Source: Vombatus ursinus (Eukaryota > Chordata > Mammalia > Diprotodontia > Vombatidae). Taken from it: a stretch of 64,000 bases of DNA. The notes under the pieces were generated by a model. The model searched no databases. It was not told the DNA's origin and saw nothing but the letters and a program-made list of their open reading frames with translations. The stretch's first letter is position 1, and the number at the start of each line of letters is the position of its first letter. Location of the stretch: assembly GCF_900497805.2 (NCBI RefSeq), contig NW_020954556.1, positions 31,052,831-31,116,830 of the forward strand. The letters are read 5' to 3'. The position numbers were made by a program, and so were the translations under genes. Positions 55,182 to 64,000 of the stretch are shown here, in pieces.

Positions 55182-55360
55182 AGAGAAATTGGCCTGGGGC
55201 AGCTAGATGGCGCAGTGAATAGAGTACCAGCCCTGGAGTCAGGAGGACCTGAGTTTGAATCAGACCTCAGATACATGATACTCACTAACTGTGTGACCCT
55301 GGGCAAGTCACTTAACCCCAATTGCCTGACCCCCCCCCCCAAAAAAAGAGAGAAATTGGC
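55182..55360 (+). mobile_element. WSINE1-type SINE with intact target duplication
   Basis: The element is 55196-55348. It opens GGGGCAGCTAGATGGCGCAG, has GACCTGAGTTTGAATCAGACC and GTGACCCTGGGCAAGTCACTT, then AATTGCCTGAC and a C12/A7 tail. AGAGAAATTGGC is repeated exactly at 55182-55193 and 55349-55360. Confidence 0.95.
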
Positions 55361-55599
55361 TTTTAGAGAGGGTTAAAGAAGCAAGATTGCTGGTGGAAGA
55401 AAAGGGAAGGGTTGCCCCTTTCTTTTTCTAAAACATTACCTACAATCAGACTGTCTCTTCTGGGGACTGGCCATGATTCCATCCCACTTCCACAGGGGCA
55501 GAGGTCTTATCCTCTGGGGAAAGAGGGCCCTTGACCTCACTACCAATAAACTGAACTTATCTCAGGTAACAGGATTCCTACTTACCACTCTGTGCATAA

Positions 55600-55690
55600 T
55601 CCAATAAAATCCAACAAGTCTTGTTGCTCAAGGCACTGGGGATACAATGAAGTTCAGAAATGTCTCTAAATTTTAAGACAACTGAAAAGG
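55600..55690 (-). repeat. L2 3'-end fragment, antisense
   Basis: ATCCAACAAGTCTTGTTGCTC, AAGGCACTGGGGATACAATG. Confidence 0.55.
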
Positions 55691-56335
55691 TGGAGATCAT
55701 ATACAGAATTAAACTCACTAAAGGGTTTTGATGTTGCTCTAGGGCTTGCATATTATATTGGGAGTTTGTATCATAGACACAAATTTATAGTACTGTCATT
55801 TTCTTTGAATGATTCCTAAGCACTCAAAGAGGATTCTTATGAAAATATATCCAAGCTATTCCTACAGGGAAACCAAACTTTCTCTCTAGATTCCCAGCTT
55901 ATCTTATGTTGGTGCTTTATGGCACCCAAAATTCACTTGATCCTGCTACCCCAGATGCATTTTTTTCTTCATGCCACTAAATTGCTAGATATTGACAAAA
56001 ACTCAAGATAACTGACTGTCTTTTGACCCTTGTGTTTTGGTTTGGTATAGATATACCCTTCTGGTATAGTGATGATCAAATATTACTTTTGTAAAGTCTC
56101 ATTAAAAGTATACTTTATTTTCTTGAAATAGAATAATCCCAGAAAATCTGAACTAGATTGTCACCATGGTAGTCGGGGTATGTGTGTTAGCATGTTTTCA
56201 GAAGTGAAGGGAGAATACCTCTTGGAATTTGAAAGATGAGGTGGATATATAAAAACAGTATCTACTTTGTCATGTAAGTAATATTAGCAACTGATATTTA
56301 TATGCTGTTTTAAGGTTAGTGGCCTATATAGCCAC
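55691..56335. other. Unannotated sequence
   Basis: No repeat or gene recognised. Confidence 0.3.
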
Positions 56336-56530
56336 CCATGCATATATACATACAGATGTTTACATGTTCTGTATGCGTGTATATGTACCTATCTGTATAT
56401 AAATGTACACATGTGTAGATACTGCTATATTGGGGAATATATATACACAATGTGAACATACCACATATATGTATATGCCACATATACATATACACATATA
56501 CATACATACATATACACATATACATACTGT
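56336..56530. repeat. (TA)n/(CA)n/(TACA)n microsatellite
   Basis: CATATATACATACAGATG through ACATACATATACACATATAC. Frames on both strands here are translated repeat. Confidence 0.9.
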
Positions 56531-56621
56531 ATACAGGGAAAGAGTCTTCAAAATCTTAGTGTTTTCTTTAGCTTTAATAACTTAAAATGACATTAAAACT
56601 TTTGGGATACCCTGTATATAG

Positions 56622-56792
56622 GTTTGAACCTCACAATAACAACCTTCGAGAGGCAAATATTACAGGGATGACCCCCATTTTATAGATGAGGAAACTGAAG
56701 ATCAAAGAGGAAAACTTATTTAACCCATAGTCATATCCCTAGTAATTTGAGGAGCAGTATCTGAACCCAGGTAGCTTCTAATGAAACCCTCT
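56622..56792 (-). repeat. MIR-type SINE, antisense
   Basis: CCTCACAATAACAACCTTCG, GGATGACCCCCATTTTATAG, ATGAGGAAACTGAAGATC, TCTGAACCCAGGTAGC. Confidence 0.82.
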
Positions 56793-56869
56793 ATGTATTT
56801 CATTATCATCTCTATGAAGAAGACCCACAGATTTATACATACAGCCCCAACGTATTACTCGAACTTCAG

Positions 56870-58380
56870 TCCGACATCACCAATTGATGTTTGGACATTT
56901 CAAACTATATATCCCACAGACCTCTCAAAAACTTAACGTATCTCAAAGACAATTCATTGTTATTTTCTTTTCAAACTTCTCTATTTCTGTCAAATGTACC
57001 ACTGTGATTCCAGGCTCTCAGGTTCATAACCTCAGTGTAACCCTTAATTCCAAACTCTCCTTTACCCTACCTATGTAGTTGCCAAATCTTAATTCCACCT
57101 CCCCAACACTTCCCACATGCTACCCTTTCTGTCTCCTTACACCATCAGACCTTTATCACCTCTCCTCTAGACCATTGCAACAAGTTTCTAATTGGTTTCT
57201 CTGCTTCAAGTCTCTCTTCATATACCTGCCAAATTGACTGTCCTAATTGTTGTTGTTGTTCATCCTTCCTTCTTGAAAAGGACACAATGACATCATGGGG
57301 CGATGTCTTGACTTGCTCATGAATTGGAATTAAGTGAGGCAGAGCTGCACAAAGTCATCAGCCTCACTCTCTCTTCCAGAGTCATAGAAGTCCAGTGGCA
57401 GGACAAAAGTCAAAAGGCAGTGGGTCACATTGGCCTTTCTAAATTAAGGTCTTTCCCAGACTTTAGTTTGTCTGAGGAAATGCCCATTCAATGACAGAAT
57501 TGAGACAAAGGATGGTCTAATTTACCATCACAAAAATAGCATTCAGGGAAGGGAAGATCCTCAAAGTTTCTGGTCAGAACAGAAAACAGTTCTAATGTCT
57601 TCCTTCTGTGATGACCCCAGTTGATCCTGGATATATCTGGTTTTACACAGTGGTTTGCATATTGTTTCCCTGATTAGACTTTGAGATCCTGGAGGGCAGG
57701 AACTCTGCTTTTCTTTGTATCCCCAGAGCTTAGCACTGGGCCTGGCACAGTGAAGGCACTTAGATTGTCCTTAAATGCAAATTTGACTGTTACCCCCCAC
57801 ACTTGATAAACACCAGTGGCTCCCTACTGCCTCTAGGATAAAAAAAAAAACCAAAATACAAAAAAACCCCTCCTCTATTTGCTTTTTAAAGCCCTTTTTA
57901 CAAACTGGCCCCAACCTGTCCTTCTAGTTTTATTGTATATTACTTACCTGCTGGAACTTTGCGATCTCACCAAACTGGCCCTTTCTCTTTCCCTCTCCCA
58001 GTATACTTCATTTCCTCTCTCTGGGCCTTTGCAATGGCCCTCCCCCATAACCACAATGTACTCTTTGCTCAAATCCACCTCTCAGATTCTCTCTTCCTTC
58101 AAGACACACCATCTTCTACTTAAAACCTTTCTTGACTTCCCAATTGCTAGTGCCCTCTCTTCCCTACCTTGGATTTAACTACTTTTTATTTATTTGCATA
58201 TATATAGATTAAAATCTATGTATAGCTATATATGTCCCTGTGTCATCCCCTGATAGAATGGAAGCTTCTTAAGAGTAGAGAGAGCTTTGTTTTTTGTCTG
58301 AATCCCCAGCTCCTAGCATGATGCCTGGCACATGGTAGGCATTAATAAATGTTTGCTGATTAATTGATTGATTCCAGGTT
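56870..58380 (+). mobile_element. L2 LINE 3' part with RT C-terminal text, split by a 537-bp insertion
   Basis: The plus strand reads VHNLSVTLNSKLS (57025-57063) and SPLDHCNKFLIGFSASSL (57159-57212), matching L2 VHNLGV.LDSSL and SRLDYCNSLL.GLPASSL. L2 resumes at 57791 (CACCAGTGGCTCCCTACTGC) and reaches its terminus near 58380 (TGATGCCTGGCACATGGTAGG). Confidence 0.9.
57231..57790 (+). mobile_element. 537-bp composite SINE-like insertion in L2 with target duplications
   Basis: The insertion is 57242-57778. Its left part reads TTGTTGTTGTTCATCCTTCC, GACACAATGACATCATGGGG and TTAAGTGAGGCAGAGCTGCAC, a marsupial SINE text I recognise but cannot name surely. Its right part ends CTTAGCACTGGGCCTGGCACAG, an L2-like tail. 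AAATTGACTGT (57231-57241) and AATTTGACTGT (57780-57790) flank it and differ at one position. Confidence 0.8.
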
Positions 58381-58555
58381 CAGCCCTCTCTCTATTACTT
58401 TGAAGCATTGTTTGGTTGGTTTAATTATAATCTAAAATCAGATTAGATTTGATTTATCTCTCAAAAGATGTGCTCTCCCATTGCACAGTTTGTTTTTTGG
58501 GGTGGGGGATGAAAAAATGTATTCTGGTCCTCATAAGCATTATCTGCAGAATCAC
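58381..58555. other. Unannotated sequence
   Basis: Nothing recognised. Confidence 0.3.
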
Positions 58556-58640
58556 TTATTTTTCCATTTATTTCTGACTTCTAGCACACAGTTCCAGGGC
58601 ACATAGTAGATGTTCAATAAATACTGATAGATTGATTTAA
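58556..58640 (+). repeat. L2 terminus fragment
   Basis: CCAGGGCACATAGTAGATGTTC and AATAAATACTGATAGATTG. Confidence 0.75.
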
Positions 58641-59672
58641 GCTCCTACCTATGCATGGCACTCTCCCTAGCAACTTAAACAGCCACCATCTGTGCCCACT
58701 AGGGCCTGATCACCCACAAAACACAGCAAGTGTGTGGACAGATATATTCAGGCCATTTGTCAAACAAAACATGTTCCAGCAGAGGGGTCAAATGCATTCG
58801 GGGAGGGTGGGTGTTGAAGGAGAGGCTCTGGGACTTGCAGGTCAAGGGGAAATCACATTTTCTGAAGTTGTGAAAAAATCTGGTAAAGCCATTGCCTTAC
58901 ATAGAGAATGTAGGGAAAGGAAAAAAAAAAGAATGAAAGAAATCCATTCAGACCTCTATATTGCTTTCTTGCCTTTTTAGGTATTTCCATTAAAGACAAA
59001 ACCCCTGACAATTAAAGCCCTGCTATTTGACAGTAAGAGTAGCAGATTCTCTATTCCCTCTTCCACCCCCACCCCCTTGGTCTCCTCTCAACTTTTTCAC
59101 ACCACCACCAAAGGGACAGGAAATTTGTAGGTTTTCAAAGAGGCAAAACTTTACACCCTCCTTGGCTTGTAGGGCACCAGGAGAGACCTGCCCCCAGGAT
59201 TGTTAGAAGACCAGACTGGGAGGAAGCCTTTTCCAGTATTTTGTGCTGTGCAGTTAACCTATCCATGCCTGCCACAGGCTAGTGGGGGCTGCCTCTTGGC
59301 AAAAGACTAAAGAGCGGGATGTACAATTTCTTTTAAGACTTGTACAGTCTCTTTATCTAAGGGAGCTGGAAAGGGCAAATCCCTCTCCCTGTACTTGAAA
59401 CCCACACAAAAGGACGAGGGTCTCTGAGATAGCATAAGGACATGCATATCAAGTATCTCCCTGTGATAAAACAGGAGGACAGCACACTTATCTAGCCAAA
59501 GAAAGAACTCCATAAAAATGTAACTCCCTCCCTGTAAATCAGACAGGTGCAAGTACAATCCTTTGGGTCCTACATTTGTGAGCCTGGCCATATACTACAG
59601 AATGAGCAGAGCTCTGTAACAAGGTGCAAAGAGCAATGATGAACTATCTGTCAAATCCAAGGAGAGGAAGAG
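58641..59672. other. Repeat-poor, unannotated sequence
   Basis: The 109-codon plus frame (58651-58980) and 94-codon minus frame (59307-59591) lack domains. 58985-59045 (CCATTAAAGACAAAACCCC, GACAATTAAAGCCCTG) resembles the other AT-motif blocks. Confidence 0.4.
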
Positions 59673-59760
59673 ATGATGGAGACAATGATGAAGATGATGG
59701 TGATGATGATGATGATGATAATGATGGTGATGGTGATGATGATGATGATGATAATGATGT
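59673..59760. repeat. (GAT)n microsatellite
   Basis: About 85 bases of GATGATGGTGATGAT-type units. On the minus strand it translates as a poly-histidine run, which is an artefact. Confidence 0.95.
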
Positions 59761-59819
59761 TGGCTTGTACCTTCAGAATGGAAATTCATCTCTCTGATAC
59801 TTTTGGCATTACCAAGGAT

Positions 59820-60082
59820 CCTCCTTCCTCTATCTATTTCCATCTTTTCTTTTAACTTACAATTTCTTTTCTTCTTTTCTATCTTCCTCTTCTACCCATC
59901 CCAACCTTTCCACCTCACTCCCAATTCCACTCTCCTCTCTTCCTCCCATACCCTCAGTCTATTCTCTTTTACCTTCTATCCTCTTTTGCTATTTCCCTTA
60001 TTCCCATTTTTCCTCTCTATCCTGCCCCATTTTCTCTTTCTTCTTTCCTTTCTTTTTCTCTTTCCTATTTCCCTTTCTATAG
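59820..60082. repeat. 260-bp polypyrimidine tract
   Basis: More than 80% C/T on the plus strand by eye, with CTTTTCTTTT, TCCTCTCTTCC and TTTCTTCTTTCC units. The 137-codon frame at 59803-60216 (Phe/Leu/Ser/Pro-rich) is the translated tract, not a gene. Confidence 0.9.
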
Positions 60083-60334
60083 AAGAAGGAGTTAAAGGTA
60101 AAGGGTACTTTGAGGGCTTATTTTTCTGGGGAAATAATGAAGAGATTTATAAGACCCTATCTAATAAAAAGGCACATCATAATGTCATTAGCAAAGACAT
60201 ACTGTACTTTGAATAGAATAATTGTCCCACATTATAACAGGTAACAAGAAAAAGCCAAAAGCTGTCAAACTCCTTTCTTGGAGATGAAAATAGTTAGGGA
60301 GTAGGAAAGACTTCAGTACTGTCTTCTGTCTTTC
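60083..60334. other. Unannotated sequence
   Basis: Nothing recognised. Confidence 0.3.
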
Positions 60335-61060
60335 TCTTTTCTAATCCATCCTGCACAGATCTGCCAAACTGATGTTCCTAAAACCTAGATTTGAGTCTCT
60401 CTGGATTCAAAAGATTTCAATGACTCCCTATTGCTTCTGGGATTAAACCAATAACAATAACACTCCATTTCCATCCTTGACCTTTGTTATAAGTGGCCCC
60501 TCAAGGCTGGAAAGCACTATTTCTTCACCTTGTAGAATCCTTAGCATCTGTCAAAGCCCAGCTTTGATACATGATACATGTATCTGATACATGAATCTTT
60601 TCCTGATACCCCTATTTCTAGTACCCTCTCAAAATTACTTTGTATATGCTTTGTTTTTATTACATGTGTAAATGTTATGCCCTGTGGTATAATGGAAGCT
60701 CCCTGCAGTTAGAGGCTTTCACTTTTATCTTTTGTATACCAAGGTGGCTGTTTCAGGGTGGGTAGAACACTGGCCCTGGAGTCAGGAGGACATGAATTTA
60801 ACTTTGCTTTTAGACACTTACTAGCTGTGTGACCCTTAACTTTTGTTTGCCTCAGTTTCCTCATCTGTAAAATGGGGACAATAATGGCACCTACCTCATA
60901 GGGATGTTATCTGGTTAAAGTGAGATAATATTTGTAAAACACTTAGCACACAGTAGGTATGTACTAAACGCTGGTTTCTTCCCTTCCTTCATTCCCAATG
61001 CCTAACACAGTGCCTTGAACATCATAGCTATTTAGTAATTATATATTGAATTAAATCATA
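60335..61060 (+). mobile_element. L2 LINE 3' part split by a SINE
   Basis: GATCTGCCAAACTGATGTTCC, TGACTCCCTATTGCTTCTGG up to TTATCTTTTGTATACC (60741), then continuing at 60990 with TTCCCAATGCCTAACACAGTGCC and the AATTATATATTGAATTAAATC terminus. Confidence 0.85.
60745..60990 (+). mobile_element. MAR/MIR-type SINE inserted in L2
   Basis: GTGGGTAGAACACTGGCCCTGG, TGACCCTTAAC, GCCTCAGTTTCCTCATCTG, AATATTTGTAAAACACTTAGC, AAACGCTGG. The L2 reading continues across it. Confidence 0.85.
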
Positions 61061-62075
61061 TTGATAATTGTGGCCAAATAAATAGTGGGCATTTTTGGCC
61101 TTTCTTTCTCTTCGCATATTATTGCTTCCGATTTCCTCTGGCTTTGCAAGTGGGCTATCTGAGTTGTGTGCTAGAATGGGAGGCAGTAGGTAAGAAAGTT
61201 TCCTTTACCAACAGTATCAAACCATATATTAGATAAACTCAAAGGCAGCTTTTTATCCATACTCCCAAACTATGTTTCTGCCCTACTAGACTTTTCAGAA
61301 CCAAGATGACTAGAGAGCCTGTCCTCTTCCAACAGAGACTGATGGAAGCCTAGAGGGAGACTGAGAAGATCTCCCCTTTCTGTTAATGCAGGTATTAAGC
61401 TGACTTAATATTCACTTACTCTGAAAAATCCCACTTCACAGAAACATTTTTTAACGTGAGCCAAAGCATTTCTCACTAATTCAGCACATTTGTGCCTGGT
61501 TTATATCCATTGATGTTAAATGATTTCCCCGTTTAATATCAATTGGAAATGGCTGATTTCCTACCCCAAACAGTACTTAATGTCAATTACTACAGGCAGG
61601 GTAGAGCCGTTTTTCAATTAACTGCACTGGGAGGTTTTGTTTGCAGGCAAATGGGACAGGATGTGTGCAGGGCCACTATGTAGAACAGAGGGTCATGGGG
61701 CATTGGAAGGAGGACTTCATTTGGGGGCCCTGAAGTTTGAGAGAAGGAAAAACTGCCTTGACCCCAGGGGTTTTAGTTGCTAAAACTGATGCCTTAGTTG
61801 AAAGCAAGTCTGATCTTCTCGGCTAGGAAGGACCTCAGAGCAGTGATGTCCAAACCCTAAGGGAGCAAATTGTTTTTGACACTAAACAGACCAGATCTCA
61901 CAGACGGTGCAAAGAGATTCAGCTCAAATGGGGGTGTCTCAATAACCTTTCATGTTTGGATTTCAGGGTCTGAATACTGGTGTTTTTTTTAATTTTAGTG
62001 AAGATTGATTTACCAACTAATCTCATTTTGGGCTCCACCATAGCTGTAGGTGAGGTAATTGACAATAGTAGAATG
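61061..62075. promoter_or_regulatory. 1-kb repeat-free block, candidate regulatory sequence
   Basis: 61430-61660 contains ATTGATGTTAAATGATTTCC near 61509, TCAATTGGAAATGGCTG near 61538, CAATTAC at 61584-61590 and TTTTTCAATTAACTGC near 61610. No transposon recognised. Role inferred. Confidence 0.35.
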
Positions 62076-62168
62076 CAAGTTCCTTGAGGACCCATTTCTT
62101 TTTTCTTTTCTTTTCTTTTCCTCTTTATTTTTGTCTTTGCTTCATAAATGTTGATTGAATTGAATCAC
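62076..62168 (+). repeat. L2 3' terminus with CT-rich interruption
   Basis: AGAATGCAAGTTCCTTGAGG, a (TTTTC)n patch, TTGCTTCATAAATGTTGATTG. Confidence 0.7.
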
Positions 62169-62184
62169 AGCTCCAAGGATGTGA

Positions 62185-62362
62185 ACTGCAACCCGGTCTC
62201 TTTCCTGGCGTTCAAAGCCTTTTATGATGTGGTCACAGCTGAACTTTACTCTCCTGAAGTAGTTCTCCTCTCCAGTCAGGCCTATGTAATTATTATTCCT
62301 GAATATACTTTATGATTTCCAGCCTCTCTGCCGTTGCTTATAATTCCCCACACCTGGAACAG
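62185..62362 (+). repeat. L2 LINE fragment
   Basis: GGCGTTCAAAGCCTTTTATG, ATTCCCCACACCTGGAAC. Confidence 0.65.
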
Positions 62363-62443
62363 TAGAGCATTGGACTTGATTTCAAGGCACCTGGGTTCTC
62401 CTCTCATCTCCTGACTGAGCTAAGTGTATATGTGAAGGCAATT
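62363..62443 (+). repeat. SINE head fragment
   Basis: TAGAGCATTGGACTTGATTTC, AAGGCACCTGGGTTCTCCTCTC. Confidence 0.6.
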
Positions 62444-62444
62444 C

Positions 62445-62690
62445 AATTCAACAGGCATTTATTAAGCACTGAGCTAGGAAAAAAAGGATGTCAAGACAAA
62501 CGCGAAAGAGACCCTGCCCGTGAGGAACTTATATTCTACTGGCAACATGAACAAATAGGACATAAATGCAAGGTCATTTGAGAACAGAGATCAGTTCTGG
62601 GGGAGATCAGAGAAAGCTTCACCAATGAGGTAGGACTAGAACTGAGCTTTGTTGAAGTATATTCCAGGTACAGGGGTGGAGGAGAGGGCT
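62445..62690 (-). repeat. L2 3' end, antisense
   Basis: CAGGCATTTATTAAGCACTG, CCTGCCCGTGAGGAACTTATATTC, GAACTGAGCTTTGTTGAAG. Confidence 0.8.
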
Positions 62691-62714
62691 TCTCTGATCC
62701 TATGACAGAAACTA

Positions 62715-62721
<7 letters not shown>

Positions 62722-62745
<24 letters not shown>

Positions 62746-62768
62746 CGCACACTCGTGAGCACGCGATT
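62722..62768. repeat. (TG)n with CG-containing end
   Basis: GTGTGTGTGTGTGTGTGTGT then GTGCGCACACTCGTGAGCACGCG. Second CG-bearing alternating tract of the window. Confidence 0.92.
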
Positions 62769-62769
62769 G

Positions 62770-63062
62770 TCTGAAGTCTACAGGTCCTTAGGTCATAGCC
62801 TTAGGTCAGGTCCTCTGGCTTCTGTGTAGCCTTTCCTGACCCATTCAGCCTACAGTGATTTCTTCCTCTCTGAATACATATATTGCTTTTAGGATCTACT
62901 GCTTAGTATTTTCTTTATCTTTTTTTTTTTTTTAAATGTGCCTTGTCTCCTTCGTCTCTAACTCTTTGGGTCAGGGATCACACTTTGCATCCCTCACAGT
63001 TCCCTAGGATAATGTCTTATTCAGAGTAGGTAACTAAGTCTTTTCTAATTGATTGATTAACT
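62770..63062 (+). repeat. L2 LINE 3' part
   Basis: GTGTAGCCTTTCCTGACCC, TTTGGGTCAGGGATCACAC, CATCCCTCACAGTTCCCTAGG, CTAATTGATTGATT. May be the other half of the L2 at 62185-62362, parted by later insertions. Confidence 0.7.
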
Positions 63063-63620
63063 TTTCCCAATATGGCAAGCGAAGTGATTAATAAAGCCAC
63101 TCCTCCATCTTATCATTTTTCTCTTTAGGAAGGTTGAAGGTTTTCCTTCTGAGCTATTTATTCTTTTCAGATGGCGTTTCCTAGAAGGGAGGGACTGGGC
63201 GATCACTTCATCTACATTTTTGTCATTTCCTTTGTGCTTAGGTGAATGTTCTCTGCATAAGATAGATGCTTGAGCAAGCCACCTGGATGAATGAGTAAGT
63301 GGACAAATGAAGCAAGGTGGATTAAGGTTAGACAACTTCTCAAACACCAGAATATAATGGATTTCCTTCTTTGGAGATCCTTAAGCAAAGAGTAGACAAT
63401 GCTCTTTCTGGGTTTTGCAATCCTTCCTGGAGTTCCCTCTGAGCCTTCTAATACTATAACAACTGTGCAATCACTTCTGTCCCACACAAACACAGGAGGG
63501 ACTTACTATTCGACACTAGACAATATTTATAGATATTATTTCATTTATGTTGTAATGACTCTGGGAAATTGTAAATAAATATTTTCTTGAATTCATTGAC
63601 TAGGCACAAGAAGGAAGGAA
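63063..63620. other. Unannotated sequence
   Basis: Two overlapping minus frames of 93 and 96 codons show no domain. Nothing else recognised. Confidence 0.35.
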
Positions 63621-63621
63621 G

Positions 63622-64000
63622 GAAACAGACATTTATTAAGCACATACTATGTGTCAGGAACTGTGCTAAATATTTTGCAAATATTATCCCATTGGATCCT
63701 CATAACCCTAGGAGGTAGGTGCGAATGTTTGCTGTTGTTGAGTTGTTCCAGTCCTATCCCACTATCCTTGATCCCATTAAGGTTTTCTTGGCTAAGCTAC
63801 TAGAGTGACTTGCCATTTCCTTTTCTAGCTCATTTTACAGGTGAGGAAACTAGAGCAAATAGGGTTAAGTGACTTGGCCAAGGTCACACAGCTAGTAAGT
63901 GTCTGAAGCCAGATTTGAACTCGGGTCCTCCTGACTTCAGGGCTGGCGCTGTATCCACTACACCACCTAGCTGCCTCAGAGAATTTTTGTGACTTGCCTA
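63622..64000 (-). repeat. MIR/MAR-type SINE antisense, interrupted, running off the window
   Basis: ACATTTATTAAGCACATACTATG, TTATCCCATTGGATCCTCATAACCC up to 63735, then after the inserted MAR1 the text CAGAGAATTTTTGTGACTTGCC (63978-63999) continues the reversed SINE. Confidence 0.75.
63736..63977 (-). mobile_element. MAR1-type SINE, antisense, inside an older SINE
   Basis: GTTGAGTTGTTCCAGTCC, AGGTTTTCTTGGCTAAGC, GGTGAGGAAACTAGAGC, AAGGTCACACAGCTAGTAAG, CTACACCACCTAGCTGCC. Confidence 0.9.

Noticed and set aside
59595-59843. Histidine-rich protein
   Set aside because: The poly-His run is the antisense translation of the GAT microsatellite.
59803-60216. Membrane-like 137-codon protein
   Set aside because: Phe/Leu/Ser-rich because it translates a polypyrimidine tract.
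1-64000. Endogenous retrovirus or LTR element
   Set aside because: No paired LTRs, primer-binding site or gag/pol/env text recognised; all RT-like text found is L2 or CR1.

Overview
The window looks like a gene desert from a marsupial genome. I found no host protein-coding gene, tRNA, rRNA or other RNA gene that I can support. The longest open frame (203 codons, 16548-17159) is near chance length for 64 kb read in six frames and resembles no protein I know. No endogenous retrovirus or LTR was recognised either. The marsupial assignment rests on the repeats. There are tRNA-headed SINEs beginning GGGCAGCTAGGTGG and ending in AATTGCC plus an A-rich tail (WSINE1/MAR1 type). There are longer MAR1-type SINEs carrying AAATGAGCTGGAGAAGGAAATGG-like cores, seen mostly in antisense. 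There are many L2 copies that retain reverse-transcriptase text, and an L1 with a marsupial-like 5' end. WSINE1-type copies with intact target-site duplications point to an Australian marsupial lineage; this is inference from memory of the families.

Layout. 0.3-5.6 kb: dense old SINE and L2 fragments, a TTCC tract, a 19-G run and a clean WSINE insertion. 5.8-8.8 kb: a repeat-poor block with AT-rich, homeodomain-motif-bearing sequence, a candidate regulatory block. 8.9-10.4 kb: unassigned, repeat-poor. 10.4-16.5 kb: scattered SINE/L2 pieces around further repeat-poor stretches. 16.5-17.4 kb: another repeat-poor candidate conserved block. 17.9-25.8 kb: SINEs, an L1 tail, hAT-like remnants, and an L2 broken by two different SINEs. 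25.9-30.9 kb: inverted L2 copies and an L1 3'-end fragment. 32.5-34.7 kb: a short antisense L1 with 5' UTR and ORF1 but no ORF2 (HAL1-like). 34.8-37.8 kb: L2, hAT-like element and MAR1. 38.2-39.6 kb: repeat-poor candidate conserved block. 39.7-50.3 kb: SINEs, a 460-bp hAT-like element with both ends, a CR1/L3 copy, and an alternating purine-pyrimidine tract. 51.0-55.0 kb: repeat-poor blocks and an L2. 55.2-58.4 kb: a clean WSINE and an L2 carrying a 537-bp insertion with target-site duplications. 58.6-64 kb: GAT and polypyrimidine tracts, a repeat-poor block, and nested L2/SINE insertions up to the end.

Best overall reading: intergenic or intronic sequence. The few kilobases that have stayed free of transposons, especially 5.8-8.8, 16.5-17.4, 38.2-39.6 and 51.4-51.7 kb, are the candidates for regulatory function. 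The nested transposons give a relative insertion history. No novel protein-based system was found.
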